Shown: one piece after another, positions 12,345-21,935 of the stretch | How positions within the stretch are numbered: the stretch's first letter is position 1 | How the letters are laid out: each line of letters opens with the position of its first letter | NCBI RefSeq assembly: GCF_037975245.1 | Contig: NC_092578.1 | Location: 1,995,001-2,059,000, forward strand | Length of the DNA: 64,000 bases | DNA from: Apostichopus japonicus | Lineage: Eukaryota > Echinodermata > Holothuroidea > Aspidochirotida > Stichopodidae | Direction of reading: 5' to 3' | Translations under genes and position numbers: made by a program | Notes under the pieces: model-generated | What the model saw: the letters and a program-made list of their open reading frames with translations, nothing else | What the model was told of the DNA's origin: nothing | Database searches by the model: none

Positions 12345-13234
12345 ATGTTCTTTTTACTTTATTGTACTTATTACTCTTATCTTTAATAGTTAAAGGATCT
12401 AACTGATGTATTCTTATTAGTATTCATGGTAACATTCAATAGGAATGTCAAGATATTGAAGTGCACCTTTTTATCAATGCTAGTAGTTTTATATGTTCTT
12501 AATATAGCCTTAAGCTGTATGTTACCTGTATGGTACATTGTTATTTGATATGGTGAAGCCACTGCAGCTACGCCCAGGAACGAGGTGGTTCCATGGTGTC
12601 AAATTACTTAGCAGGTATAACCTGTGCTGCATAGGCTAATTAGGTGGATTGTTCTATTGGAAGAGGGGTTGATTAAAGTAGCTACACAGTAAGCTGCATA
12701 GGGTAGACCCCCTACAGAGGTCTGGGTGCACAGGATTGGTGGAATTGTTTAGGTTACCATGGCAATCCTATACCAGGTAGAGATATTGTTCTTATTAGCT
12801 GTATACTGCCTGTGCAGTGGTAGTGTGTGGGTACAACTATATCGAAACCTTTTTGTTTTAATAATAAGTCGTGAGCTAGCTCCCTAGTTCATGCAGGGAA
12901 ATGTTGCTAGTCTAGGGGTGCACAGAGGATTAAGATGTAGAATAAATATTAGCACTTCTGTGTGCAGCTGTGTGGGTCATGTCAGTTAGTTTGGTGGATA
13001 TGTTTGTTGGTCTATGCGTGAGTGTGTGTTATCTGTAGATTGATTAGGTTTATCTGTTATCAATAAATGCATGATGTTGCACTGAGGTTGATATGATATA
13101 ACAGAGAGCTGTAAAGGACAATTATGTTCTAGATAATAGATTGAAGGGTTGTAAATAAACATTGATATACCATATGACATTGTGTTGCTGTACTATTCAT
13201 TTTGCTCTGAGTTTTGTTCCTTTCTACCCCTCAG
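12342..13234 (+). other. Candidate spliceosomal intron within the 5' LTR
   Basis: The left 78-bp copy supplies CAG|GTATGT and the right copy supplies a pyrimidine-rich acceptor, CCTTTCTACCCCTCAG|GTGG. The bounded segment (about 0.9 kb) would leave a single 78-bp copy after removal, and the remaining LTR would be about 240 bp. The signals are seen in sequence; actual splicing is inference. Confidence 0.4.
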
Positions 13235-13236
13235 GT
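13159..13236 (+). repeat. 78-bp direct repeat inside LTR, copy b
   Basis: Identical to 12267-12344, 892 bp downstream. It ends in the acceptor-like CCCCTCAGGT and then reads GGCCTATATATTGG to the LTR end. The matching pair in the 3' LTR is at 15529-15606. Confidence 0.95.
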
Positions 13237-13288
13237 GGCCTATATATTGGCTCATACCTAGGTCACCCGAATCCCCGGGGTAACAATT

Positions 13289-13306
13289 TGGAGGCACCAC
13301 CCGGAT
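13289..13306 (+). promoter_or_regulatory. Probable primer-binding site
   Basis: TGGAGGCACCACCCGG starts three bases after the left LTR. Primer sites begin with TGG, the complement of tRNA CCA ends. I cannot assign the tRNA from the sequence. Confidence 0.5.
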
Positions 13307-13357
13307 AAAAACTCATGGCATACTGAGGAGCAGGATTAAGGTTGCTCACCCAGAAAG

Positions 13358-13927
13358 ATGGCGACGGTTGACGAGCTTCTTTGCGAGATCCAGACTAAGC
13401 TGCATCTTTGCACGGTAGACCAGCTGGAGAGTGTGGGTCTGGGAATCGCCCTTCCCGAGACTGACCGCATCAAGGCAAAGACGAAGGGTCGAACCGGTCT
13501 TCTGGGATTAATCAACCGTTACCTGAGCAGTGAGGAGCTGGAGGAGTCGGATGACCAGGGCCTTGGAAAGTTGAAGGAGTTGAGAGAAGTCTTGCTAGGG
13601 GAGATACCAGAGAAAGTTGATGACAAGTCTAGCCAAAAGGTGGGTACACCTGAGTCCCCATCCGACCCGACAAGTACCAAAGTGTCACAACACCACAGAG
13701 AGTACATCCGCCGCGACTTTAAGATCTCCGGGCAGATTGCTGGAAGTCAGCAGAAGGATGGGCTGGGTTTCACCAGTCTTATCCACCAGATAGAAGCTGG
13801 ACTTCGGAAGGGATACCCAGAGGAAGAAGTGGTTGAGGCAGTTATTAGAGCTACCAACCCAGGCCTGAATCTCCGTGGATATCTGGAAAGCAAGACGGAT
13901 ATAACCTTACCCTCAGACACAAACTAG
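13358..13927 (+). CDS. Gag-like N-terminal protein of LTR retrotransposon (189 aa)
   Basis: This is the only intact ORF in the element. It starts at an ATG 73 bases after the left LTR, in the context AAGATGG. Residues 1-60 are a compact helical-looking segment; residues 60-112 are acidic to polar and rich in Ser, Pro, Glu and Lys, probably a linker. Residues 113-185 carry the most conserved-looking part, with REYIRRDFKISGQI and then FTSLIHQIEAGLRKGY and EEEVVEAVIRATNPG. I recognise this from Gag-like proteins of animal LTR elements. There is no CCHC zinc knuckle and no protease motif, so it is the front part of a Gag only, ending at TAG soon after a DITLP motif. GC content is clearly higher than in the flanks. 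It probably forms or joins particles assembled by a helper element. The assignment rests on memory of the family, not on a search. Confidence 0.8.
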   Translation: MATVDELLCEIQTKLHLCTVDQLESVGLGIALPETDRIKAKTKGRTGLLGLINRYLSSEELEESDDQGLGKLKELREVLLGEIPEKVDDKSSQKVGTPESPSDPTSTKVSQHHREYIRRDFKISGQIAGSQQKDGLGFTSLIHQIEAGLRKGYPEEEVVEAVIRATNPGLNLRGYLESKTDITLPSDTN

Positions 13928-13928
13928 A

Positions 13929-14054
13929 CCTTGGTTCCAGCCATGTCCTCCCATGTACGACAACCGACTACAAACGCCAGTGTTTTACCCACAGTTCCAA
14001 CAACATACTCCTGACTGGACTTTGTACAGACCGACGAATGTTGAAAGAAGTTGA
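13929..14054 (+). pseudogene. Residual Pro/Gln/Tyr-rich coding fragment, +1 frame
   Basis: Immediately past the Gag stop, the frame shifted by one base stays open for 41 codons, beginning PWFQPCPPMYDNRLQTP and ending before TGA at 14052-14054. The composition (Pro, Gln, Tyr) resembles a Gag or Pol tail, so it may be what is left after an internal deletion that removed pol. It has no start codon of its own at the left edge. Confidence 0.35.
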
Positions 14055-14510
14055 TAATGGGTAGTTAGTTGTTGTGACTAGACTATATAATAGGTCATGA
14101 CAGATTATCATATTTTGTTTTTTGGTATCATCTTGATGATGGTTATTAGCTAGAGATGAGACATCAGTCTCAAATTTATGCAAGTAGTGGTCAGTTGCAT
14201 GTATAGTAAGTAACTAGTGAGTAGGACCATAAGACCAAAAGGGGCTACCGTCGTGTGCTTTTAGATCAAGTGATCTGTCTGAATAACTCAGTTCTTGGGA
14301 GTGCGCATCACCTTGAACTTAAGTGATTTTCTGGTACTTTGTTATTGTTCCACTAAACTAACATGTGGGGTTCTGCCCTTAAAAGTACAATGTAAGAGCA
14401 CATGTAGAGTTCTATTTTATATGTTAAGCAGGTTTAAATGTATTGGTTATATGATAGTTGACGTATGACATTCATTATGTATGAAATGCGAGTCAGGGAC
14501 GACTTCTTTT

Positions 14511-14523
14511 GAGAGGGGGAGAG
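14511..14523 (+). promoter_or_regulatory. Polypurine tract
   Basis: GAGAGGGGGAGAG lies directly against the 5' TG of the right LTR, where plus-strand DNA synthesis is primed in LTR retroelements. Confidence 0.85.
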
Positions 14524-15655
14524 TGTTAGGAACATGATTTGAACAAAACAGAGGCCCCTATAAATTTTTATTAAGTTACCTTCACAGATAGTGGTACAGC
14601 CATTCAGAGGTTAGGGGAAAATGACCTGTCAGTGGCACATTGATATACCATATGACATTGTGTTGCTGTACTATTCATTTTGCTCTGAGTTTTGTTCCTT
14701 TCTACCCCTCAGGTATGTTCTTTTTACTTTATTGTACTTATTACTCTTATCTTTAATAGTTAAAGGATCTAACTGATGTATTCTTATTAGTATTCATGGT
14801 AACATTCAATAGGAATGTCAAGATATTGAAGTGCACCTTTTTATCAATGCTAGTAGTTTTATATGTTCTTAATATAGCCTTAAGCTGTATGTTACCTGTA
14901 TGGTACATTGTTATTTGATATGGTGAAGCCACTGCAGCTACGCCCAGGAACGAGGTGGTTCCATGGTGTCAAATTACTTAGCAGGTATAACCTGTGCTGC
15001 ATAGGCTAATTAGGTGGATTGTTCTATTGGAAGAGGGGTTGATTAAAGTAGCTACACAGTAAGCTGCATAGGGTAGACCCCCTACAGAGGTCTGGGTGCA
15101 CAGGATTGGTGGAATTGTTTAGGTTACCATGGCAATCCTATACCAGGTAGAGATATTGTTCTTATTAGCTGTATACTGCCTGTGCAGTGGTAGTGTGTGG
15201 GTACAACTATATCGAAACCTTTTTGTTTTAATAATAAGTCGTGAGCTAGCTCCCTAGTTCATGCAGGGAAATGTTGCTAGTCTAGGGGTGCACAGAGGAT
15301 TAAGATGTAGAATAAATATTAGCACTTCTGTGTGCAGCTGTGTGGGTCATGTCAGTTAGTTTGGTGGATATGTTTGTTGGTCTATGCGTGAGTGTGTGTT
15401 ATCTGTAGATTGATTAGGTTTATCTGTTATCAATAAATGCATGATGTTGCACTGAGGTTGATATGATATAACAGAGAGCTGTAAAGGACAATTATGTTCT
15501 AGATAATAGATTGAAGGGTTGTAAATAAACATTGATATACCATATGACATTGTGTTGCTGTACTATTCATTTTGCTCTGAGTTTTGTTCCTTTCTACCCC
15601 TCAGGTGGCCTATATATTGGCTCATACCTAGGTCACCCGAATCCCCGGGGTAACA
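14524..15655 (+). repeat. 3' long terminal repeat, 1132 bp
   Basis: Same length and apparently the same sequence as 12154-13285, offset by 2370 bp. Ends TAACA and is followed by the target duplication GAAT. Confidence 0.95.
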
Positions 15656-15659
15656 GAAT
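15656..15659 (+). repeat. Target site duplication of LTR element, right
   Basis: GAAT, matching 12150-12153. Confidence 0.75.
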
Positions 15660-17638
15660 GATTCAGTCCAAGTTCAATCCACCTCTGGAGGAAGATTAAA
15701 AGATCCGATCCTGAACCGTGTCCCCAAGTTAAAAATCGTGAGGCTCACCCGAGCTCAACTCGGAGCACAGGGTAGACGCGGGTATTTGTGAGTTCATAAG
15801 AACGAATGATTCTCATAGTTCAAAGTTACTTGAACAGTGTTTGGCTGAATGAAAAACATTTGTTGTTGATTTGTTGACAAGACCAGTTGCTGCAAATGAT
15901 TGCACCTCTTTCATTAATTCTGCGATCGTGACAGTCGGGGACTTTATCTCATTTACTCCTGCCAGGTACAGTACAGTAGCTGTATTACAATTTATTCCCT
16001 TTTCCATTTCTTGCATGTTACAGGTCATTCATACAGTATAGTAACCTAAGAAGGTAATCACAAATATTGGAATTCATTCCATTGGTCATTGAAGTCAAAA
16101 AGTTTGTTCAACCTTGTATATTAAGCAATTTCAACAGTGGACATAATTGATCACCTTGAGGTTCATGCTAAAAACCCTTCACATTAATCCAAAAATGTTC
16201 CAAAAACAAGGCAACCACATTCTATTTTTTAGGGAGAATATATCGTAAAACCAGATGGGAATGAACTTTTTCGACCTTGAATGACATTCAGACCAACTAT
16301 GCTATGTAAAAAAATTTAAATTCTTTCGTTCTTACATTTGTTTCACTGACAGCCCATGGTCTTAATTACTAGTGTGCTAATAGTCATGCTATTCAGCTTA
16401 AAAAGATGGATTCTTCAATCAATGGAATTGAAATTTATTCTGAAAGGTATAAGTACTGACTGTACTCTGTACATTCTTATCTTGACAGTTGCACTCTACA
16501 GTATTGTCCATCCTTACAGACCTAAGCACAGCAAAATGAAAATAATGTGAATATTCAAGAATAAACATGATCCATGTCTGTCTGTGTTTAACATACAGAG
16601 AACAGACACACACAGTTCTTTCATCATTGTTTAATTCTGTTCAAGTTTAATAAATATCTGCATTTGTTGTATCTGATGTAATTTATGGTATACCGTCTGA
16701 TGTGCTCAATTGCTCATCTTTCAAATGTTGTTAGATCGAGTAAAGCATCATCCTTTCTGGGGTTTATTTGTTTACTCTATTTAGTAACGGTTTGACGTGA
16801 GCATCAATTGTTACCTAAGATATTGCATTACGACTGTGAGATATTACAAGGTTTGCAGAAATTGATGCTCAACGCCTGTCACTTCTCACATAGTGGAGAG
16901 GAACTGTAAGAGTTGCTTGGTAACCAAATTTTTCATAGCACTAGCAATTTATGGAATTCATTACTTTGGTCCCCAATTTCACTTAGAAATTCACTTCATG
17001 TAATTGTACACCTGCACTATTGTATTTGCATAGAAATCTACACTGTCAAGCTGCAGAATAGTATTCATGAACAACAGAGCGTACACAAAAAGCAGCTGCA
17101 TGAGGGAAAGAACAAACTGATGAAAATGCTGAACAGGAGAGGCGAGAAGGTGGTTAGGTGAAGGGAAGGGGGAGGGAAGGGGTGAGTGACTGAGGGTTCT
17201 TCTAGCATTGGTCACTTACAAGAAATGTGGATTTATCTCATTTGATGATTTCTGATCCAGTCAAAGGAAAAAACTGCATGGCACCAAAAACTTTTCAGTT
17301 TTGGAGTTGTTTTCTACTAAATGAGTGAGAAGACAAGTATCACTGTCAGGCATAGAATTTAAGCCACTTGCTATAAAAACATTTTCCCTAGTTTAAAAAA
17401 TATTCATATTGCAGTGTCCACTGTGGTGTCACCAGAAATTCCAAAGTGGGGAGAGAGAAAGTTGGAGACCAGCAAGCAGGTTGTTTTTGGGCAGCGCAAA
17501 AAAAGCCCCTGTAAAAAGTGCACATCACAGAAAACTGTATGGGAGCTAGGGAAAACATTCTATCACCCCCCCACACACCCCATGCCTCATCGGTGAACCA
17601 AATTTTAAATTTTTGCATGAAATGTTATTGGCCGGGAG
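15660..17638. other. AT-rich sequence, nothing recognised
   Basis: No supported gene. Short ORFs at 15813-16028 (-) and 16356-16613 (both strands) lack domain features and splice-site support. Confidence 0.45.
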
Positions 17639-17695
17639 TGTAGGGCCCCACACCCCCCTCCCCCCACCCCCCTCCCCCCACCCCCTCCCCCAAAC
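17639..17695. repeat. C-rich simple repeat
   Basis: Repeated CCCCCCTCCCCCCA blocks followed by AAACC. Low-complexity DNA; the minus strand is G-rich with quadruplex potential. Confidence 0.85.
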
Positions 17696-18759
17696 CAATC
17701 TTTACTCTGCTCACCTGCCTCCTCCCTACCATTGCACCTTTGCCATGCATCATGCACATAATTTAAATGGTTACATTTTACTATTGCATATTTTTGGAAT
17801 CAACATTTTTCTGTTGATAAAATTTGTTATTAAATTTCGGTAGTATTCTCAATCAGATTAATAGAGAACATTATGCACACATTTACTAGAGCGCAAATTT
17901 AACACAGTTTAATTAAGCTTTAGCAAATTTCCGGAAATGTCGCAAAGCATACATATGCAGTATGTATGCCTTGTTAACCTTGAAGAAATCTTACATTTCC
18001 CGGAAGGAAGAGAATTAATGGATTTAAGCAGCATAATTTTGAAATGGCATATTTCTCATTTTAAGCTTGTCAGGTTCTTAAAACATGGCAATTAGAAGCA
18101 CCCATTATGAAATTATTAAAAAAATATATATATATTTCTTACATAATGGAAAACTTAGGTGGTATGGCTCTTTAAATTGCATTTTTTAATCTTCTTGGTA
18201 TCTATAGCAAAAACTAATGCAACTGTGACAAAAAACAAAGCAAAAAACATGGGCTTGAATTAGAGAAGTAAAAAGGTGGTTGAATGTACTTTTAAATTGA
18301 CAATGTATAGTATCACTTACTTCTTCATGCATATTCATGGTTTGCAATTTAACGTTAAAAGATGTTATCCTTATACAGTATTTAATCAGAAATGCCTGCG
18401 TGCATAAAAAATATCAGTGCCAATCTCGGGTTTTGTCATCGACTCGATGATAAAACGTATTTGCAAATGACTTTGTTCTGTATAATTTGGAATATATTAT
18501 TTATGTGCAATTGCCTGATTATTCTGTAATTTCCATATCAGTTAATATTTGCTTGAAAGTAGTCGCAAAATGTGATCACAGCTAAGGGCTACTTTTCATC
18601 ACTGGGAAATTTCCAGAGAAAGATTCCAAATTTTTCTTCGCTTCTCGACTGACGTGTTGCCCTCACAACCTCCTGAAGGTTCTTCCAGATGTTGAACTGG
18701 GCGGAAAATACGTTCGAAGGATATCCTGGTGGCAAAGTGGCGGCAAACTATCTTAAAAT
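17696..18759. other. AT-rich sequence, nothing recognised
   Basis: Contains short AT runs (for example TATATATATA near 18125). No gene supported. The minus-strand ORF 18599-18805 has no recognisable domain and runs into repeat R2. Confidence 0.4.
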
Positions 18760-19330
18760 TAGGTTGAAGAGAAAATTTTTCCACACTGTTAGTTGAAAAC
18801 ACCATCTCATTATCTTCTCCCTAACTTGAAATACGGTCGATTATTAAAGTGTAACCTATTTTGACCGGCTGAAACCTTCAGCTACTCCTGAAAGTTGGAT
18901 CACAGTAGGGAATCTGTGATGGTATCGGTATAAGCTTTGCTTTAATAAGGCTATTAAAATCTTCTCGTTGATAAAGCCCTGAAAACTGATACGTTTGGAT
19001 TTTTTTGCTTAGTTGCCAAAGTTCTCTGTACTTACAATTTCATCAAAATGTATCTTTCCTATTGAAACATTCTTTTACTCTGTGGATAAATGACTGACAA
19101 ATTATGAAGAACAACAAAGACATTTTCATCTGAAGTACCCTGATGACATCACCCATTCTGCTGTTGCCAGATGTATAATTTGCAAAATATCACCAAATTT
19201 GAAAAGTCATATCTTTGCGATACAAAATGCTATGAGGATGTGGTTTTTGCCTGTAGATTCAGAAAATTTTCAGCAATGTTGCTACACAAACAAGTTCAAC
19301 CACCAGAATATACTTTTAAGTACAGTATAG
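18760..19330 (+). repeat. Dispersed repeat R2, long copy
   Basis: Parallels 62630-63205 in order: AACCTATTTTGACCG, CCCTGAAAACTGATACGTTT, TTGCTTAGTTGCC, AATTTCATCAAAATG, TGTTGCCAGATG, and GTGGTTTTTGCCTGTAGATT with CAGAAA. The other copy reads AACCTATTTTGACTG, CCTTGAAACGTGATACATTT, TTGCTTAGCTGTC, AATTTCATCAAAGTG, TGTTGCCAGATG, and GTGGTTTTGTCCTTCAGATG. Colinearity over about 550 bp marks an old transposon of unknown class. Confidence 0.6.
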
Positions 19331-19496
19331 AAAGGGGTCTGTCTTTGCATAGTTTTTAGCTGATGATAAACAGCAGGTTCAGGATTCTAAAATGATTGGT
19401 AGAAGGAAGATCATAGTAGGTTATGACATGAAAGTCCATCAACAGTGCACTGTTAAATGTAAGCAATTAATTTAGGTGCAGTTGAAGTGCATATTT

Positions 19497-19525
19497 TGAG
19501 GGGAGACAGGTAAGTTAGTAATCAG
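19497..19525 (-). repeat. FBL family end, - orientation (short)
   Basis: GGGGAGACAGGTAAGTTAGT is the reverse complement of the family core CTTACCTGTCTCCC. Only the end seems preserved. Confidence 0.4.
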
Positions 19526-21048
19526 GTTTTTTCCCCTTTATTGTAAATAATATTTTAAAGGGATGTTAGCATCTCAGAGAGGTATAGTAAAGATGTTTAA
19601 AATGACACAATGTCCCATATGCAGGCCTGTAGATGCCTATGCTATACTCAGTGTAAACTACACACATCGTATACAATTGTTGTTGATAGAAACAAAACCG
19701 CTTCCTATTCACCTGTAACTTTGTTCTGCATTTATACTGCTTAATAACAAGTAATAAACATCTACCTGGTACTTTTGAATTTTGCCCTAGCAACAGCTGT
19801 ATGTTTGGTTGTTATGTGAAATGTAAAGAGGTTGAAGTGCCTTTGTTTGGTGAGGTCCTGCTCTGTGGTATTAGTCAAGTATCCAGATTGTGCACTCATA
19901 GACAATTGTACCAGTCGTTAGGTAAATATCATGTTAAGAAAGCCTGGCCTGCAGGCCATGGTTGGTAATTGCCTCTCATGAGAGAAATTGTGTATCCAAG
20001 TAAATCTACAAATAATCTTACCAAATTCTTGGAAACTTGGTGTGGATGCATTTCATTTGGGGGAGGGGGGGGGGGTTGGTTTGTGGGAGAAGTCTGTACA
20101 CATGTACATGTGGCATACTAGCTGCACTATTGGGGAATACAGCATTTTAGGGCAGTTGTATATAATCAATATTAAGTGTTGAAAAGTTAAGTGAGATTTA
20201 TAGGGTTCACTTTATGAATTGAATGTGTAAAATCATGAATTTAGATCTTTTAATACAAAAGCTGTTTGTTTCCAATTACTATACAGTTCTTTACCTACAG
20301 TAATACTACTTACAGTAATACTATCGGTTTTAGATTTAGGTTTTAGGTACGAAAAATTTACTTTTTTATTTTGATAAATTGCTAAATACGGTAATATAGT
20401 GAGTTCAATGCATAAAGAACCTACCACACATTTATTTATATGTCTGTTTTCTTTTTCTCCAAGAAATTTTAAAAGCTCTTCCGTTGTTGTTAATAATACA
20501 TATATATTAATGTAAATAATGCCCTGTGTGGAATACTGAAACCACCTTTCAGCTATATTTGATAATTGTTATATTTCTAAGTAACAGATTCATCTATCAT
20601 GCATCAATTACAGTTAGTGATAATAGTGAATAATGCATATGATCCTTATTTATAGTTCTAACCCTTGAAAGGCAAAAGCTATTTGATGTTGCATGGTGTA
20701 TTGATCATCATAGAAAAGGCTGACATTAGACCAAGCTCCATTTTATCATATGTTATATACAGCGCATACAATTCCGCTCAATTCAGAGCTGTACTGTACT
20801 GGTCTTTTTTTTTTTAAAGTTTTGGTTCAGGTTATCAAATATTGAAAAGCAAGGAAAAAGCTTTCAATATTGGTGAAACTGATGAAAGATCTTTATTCAG
20901 AAATAAATAATGCATATTGTTAGAACTAGTTTGATTATCATTACAAAAATAACCAATGCTACATGGTACTTATCAGAAGGGAGGATTAAGTATATATGGC
21001 TGTTAATTGTTGGTATTTAATGGAACTTGAGAACTTTGAAAACTGACA
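19526..21048. other. AT-rich sequence, nothing recognised
   Basis: Contains a G-run at 20060-20075 and T-runs. No gene or further repeat family identified. Confidence 0.45.
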
Positions 21049-21440
21049 ATGTAGATCAGGGTTGTCCAACCTTTTGCAGAGGAGGGCCACATGGAATGAT
21101 TATGATGAAGGAGGGGGCCGCATGAACCCTACGCTTGATTTTTCGATTTTTGCCCAAAGCCCAAGGCAACAAAATGTGAGCACTGCGCGCGGAGCGCACT
21201 GATTTATTTTCCTTCCTGATAAAACATGAATAAAGTCCAGCCGCCCCCCCCCTCCGCTGAGAGAGTGTCACACAAACTGTCCTGTATGCCGTTTTTTGGA
21301 CCCAGAAGGTTCGAATGATTGATTATATAGCTTAAAATTGTTATCAATAAATCTGCTCACTACAATTTCGCACCGTAGAGCATCTCTGGCGGGCCGGACT
21401 GTGGCCCGCGGGCCGTAGGTTGGACAACCCTGATGTAGAT
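21049..21440. mobile_element. hAT-type MITE, 376 bp (21057-21432) with 8-bp TSDs
   Basis: The element starts CAGGGTTGTCCAACCT and ends AGGTTGGACAACCCTG, a perfect 16-bp terminal inverted repeat. The 8-bp target duplication ATGTAGAT is exact on both sides (21049-21056 and 21433-21440). The interior has GGCCCGCGGGCC near the right end and no transposase ORF. TIR form, 8-bp duplication and length are diagnostic of a non-autonomous hAT element. Exact duplication suggests a fairly recent insertion. Confidence 0.96.
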
Positions 21441-21835
21441 GTATACAGTATATGCTATAGGCATACTGTACATACTATCATATTGTTGACGTATTTCATT
21501 TATTCCAACCTCGGGTCAGAACCAATTCGGTTCTGTTCAATTCAGCTCAGATTGGTTCGGTTCAGGGCAGAGTAACAAGCTTGCTTGTATTAAGAATTAA
21601 ACTTATAATAAATAGATCCATACATAATTTGGAGCTATGTAAAAGACTTAATTAATGGAAATGGTTTTCCTTTTAAGTTTTAATTTAGTGGAAAGGAAAC
21701 TGGCTTATCCCTCATCTTCTCTACTCATAAACACATTCCTACTCTAAATATTTGTTTGAAATTCTTTTATTACTAATTTATGCAGTATGTAGAGTAACTC
21801 ATGAATCCTGGTTTGTTTTATTTAAAATTCCTGAC

Positions 21836-21935
21836 TTACCTGTCTCCTCACAACAATATCACTATCCATCTACCTTGCCAGATTGACCTACAGGTGACCT
21901 TTCTTAGCATTTTAATGATATTGGACCTCTGTGAT
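21836..21935 (+). repeat. FBL family, + copy
   Basis: TTACCTGTCTCCTCACAACA followed by ATATCACTATCCATCTACC and TTGCCAGATTGACC, in the family order. It is diverged beyond this point. Confidence 0.6.

Larger units (their letters stand above)
12154..13285 (+). repeat. 5' long terminal repeat, 1132 bp
   Basis: Bounded by TGTTA...TAACA. Holds AATAAA motifs near 12941 and 13061 that could serve in polyadenylation, and a perfect internal 78-bp duplication (12267-12344 and 13159-13236). It looks identical to 14524-15655. A 64-codon minus-strand ORF occurs in both LTRs; I regard it as chance. Confidence 0.95.
12154..15655 (+). mobile_element. Non-autonomous LTR retrotransposon, 3502 bp, complete
   Basis: Two LTRs of exactly 1132 bp (12154-13285 and 14524-15655) appear identical over their full length by direct reading. 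They start TGTTA and end TAACA, flanked by the duplication GAAT. A TGG-starting primer-site candidate follows the left LTR (13289 onward) and a purine tract, GAGAGGGGGAGAG, precedes the right LTR. The internal region is only 1238 bp and holds one Gag-like ORF. No protease, reverse transcriptase, RNase H or integrase can be found, so movement must rely on enzymes from a related full-length element. Identical LTRs imply a very recent insertion. I favour a Ty3/Gypsy-type origin because of the Gag type and the TSD, but superfamily is inference. Confidence 0.93.

Noticed and set aside
12986-13180. 64-codon minus-strand ORF present in both LTRs (also 15356-15550)
   Set aside because: It occurs twice only because the LTRs are identical; no domain, no start context, and it overlaps the candidate intron and the 78-bp repeat.
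13358-13927. Host gene of unknown function
   Set aside because: Position between two identical LTRs with primer site and polypurine tract makes a retrotransposon Gag far more likely.
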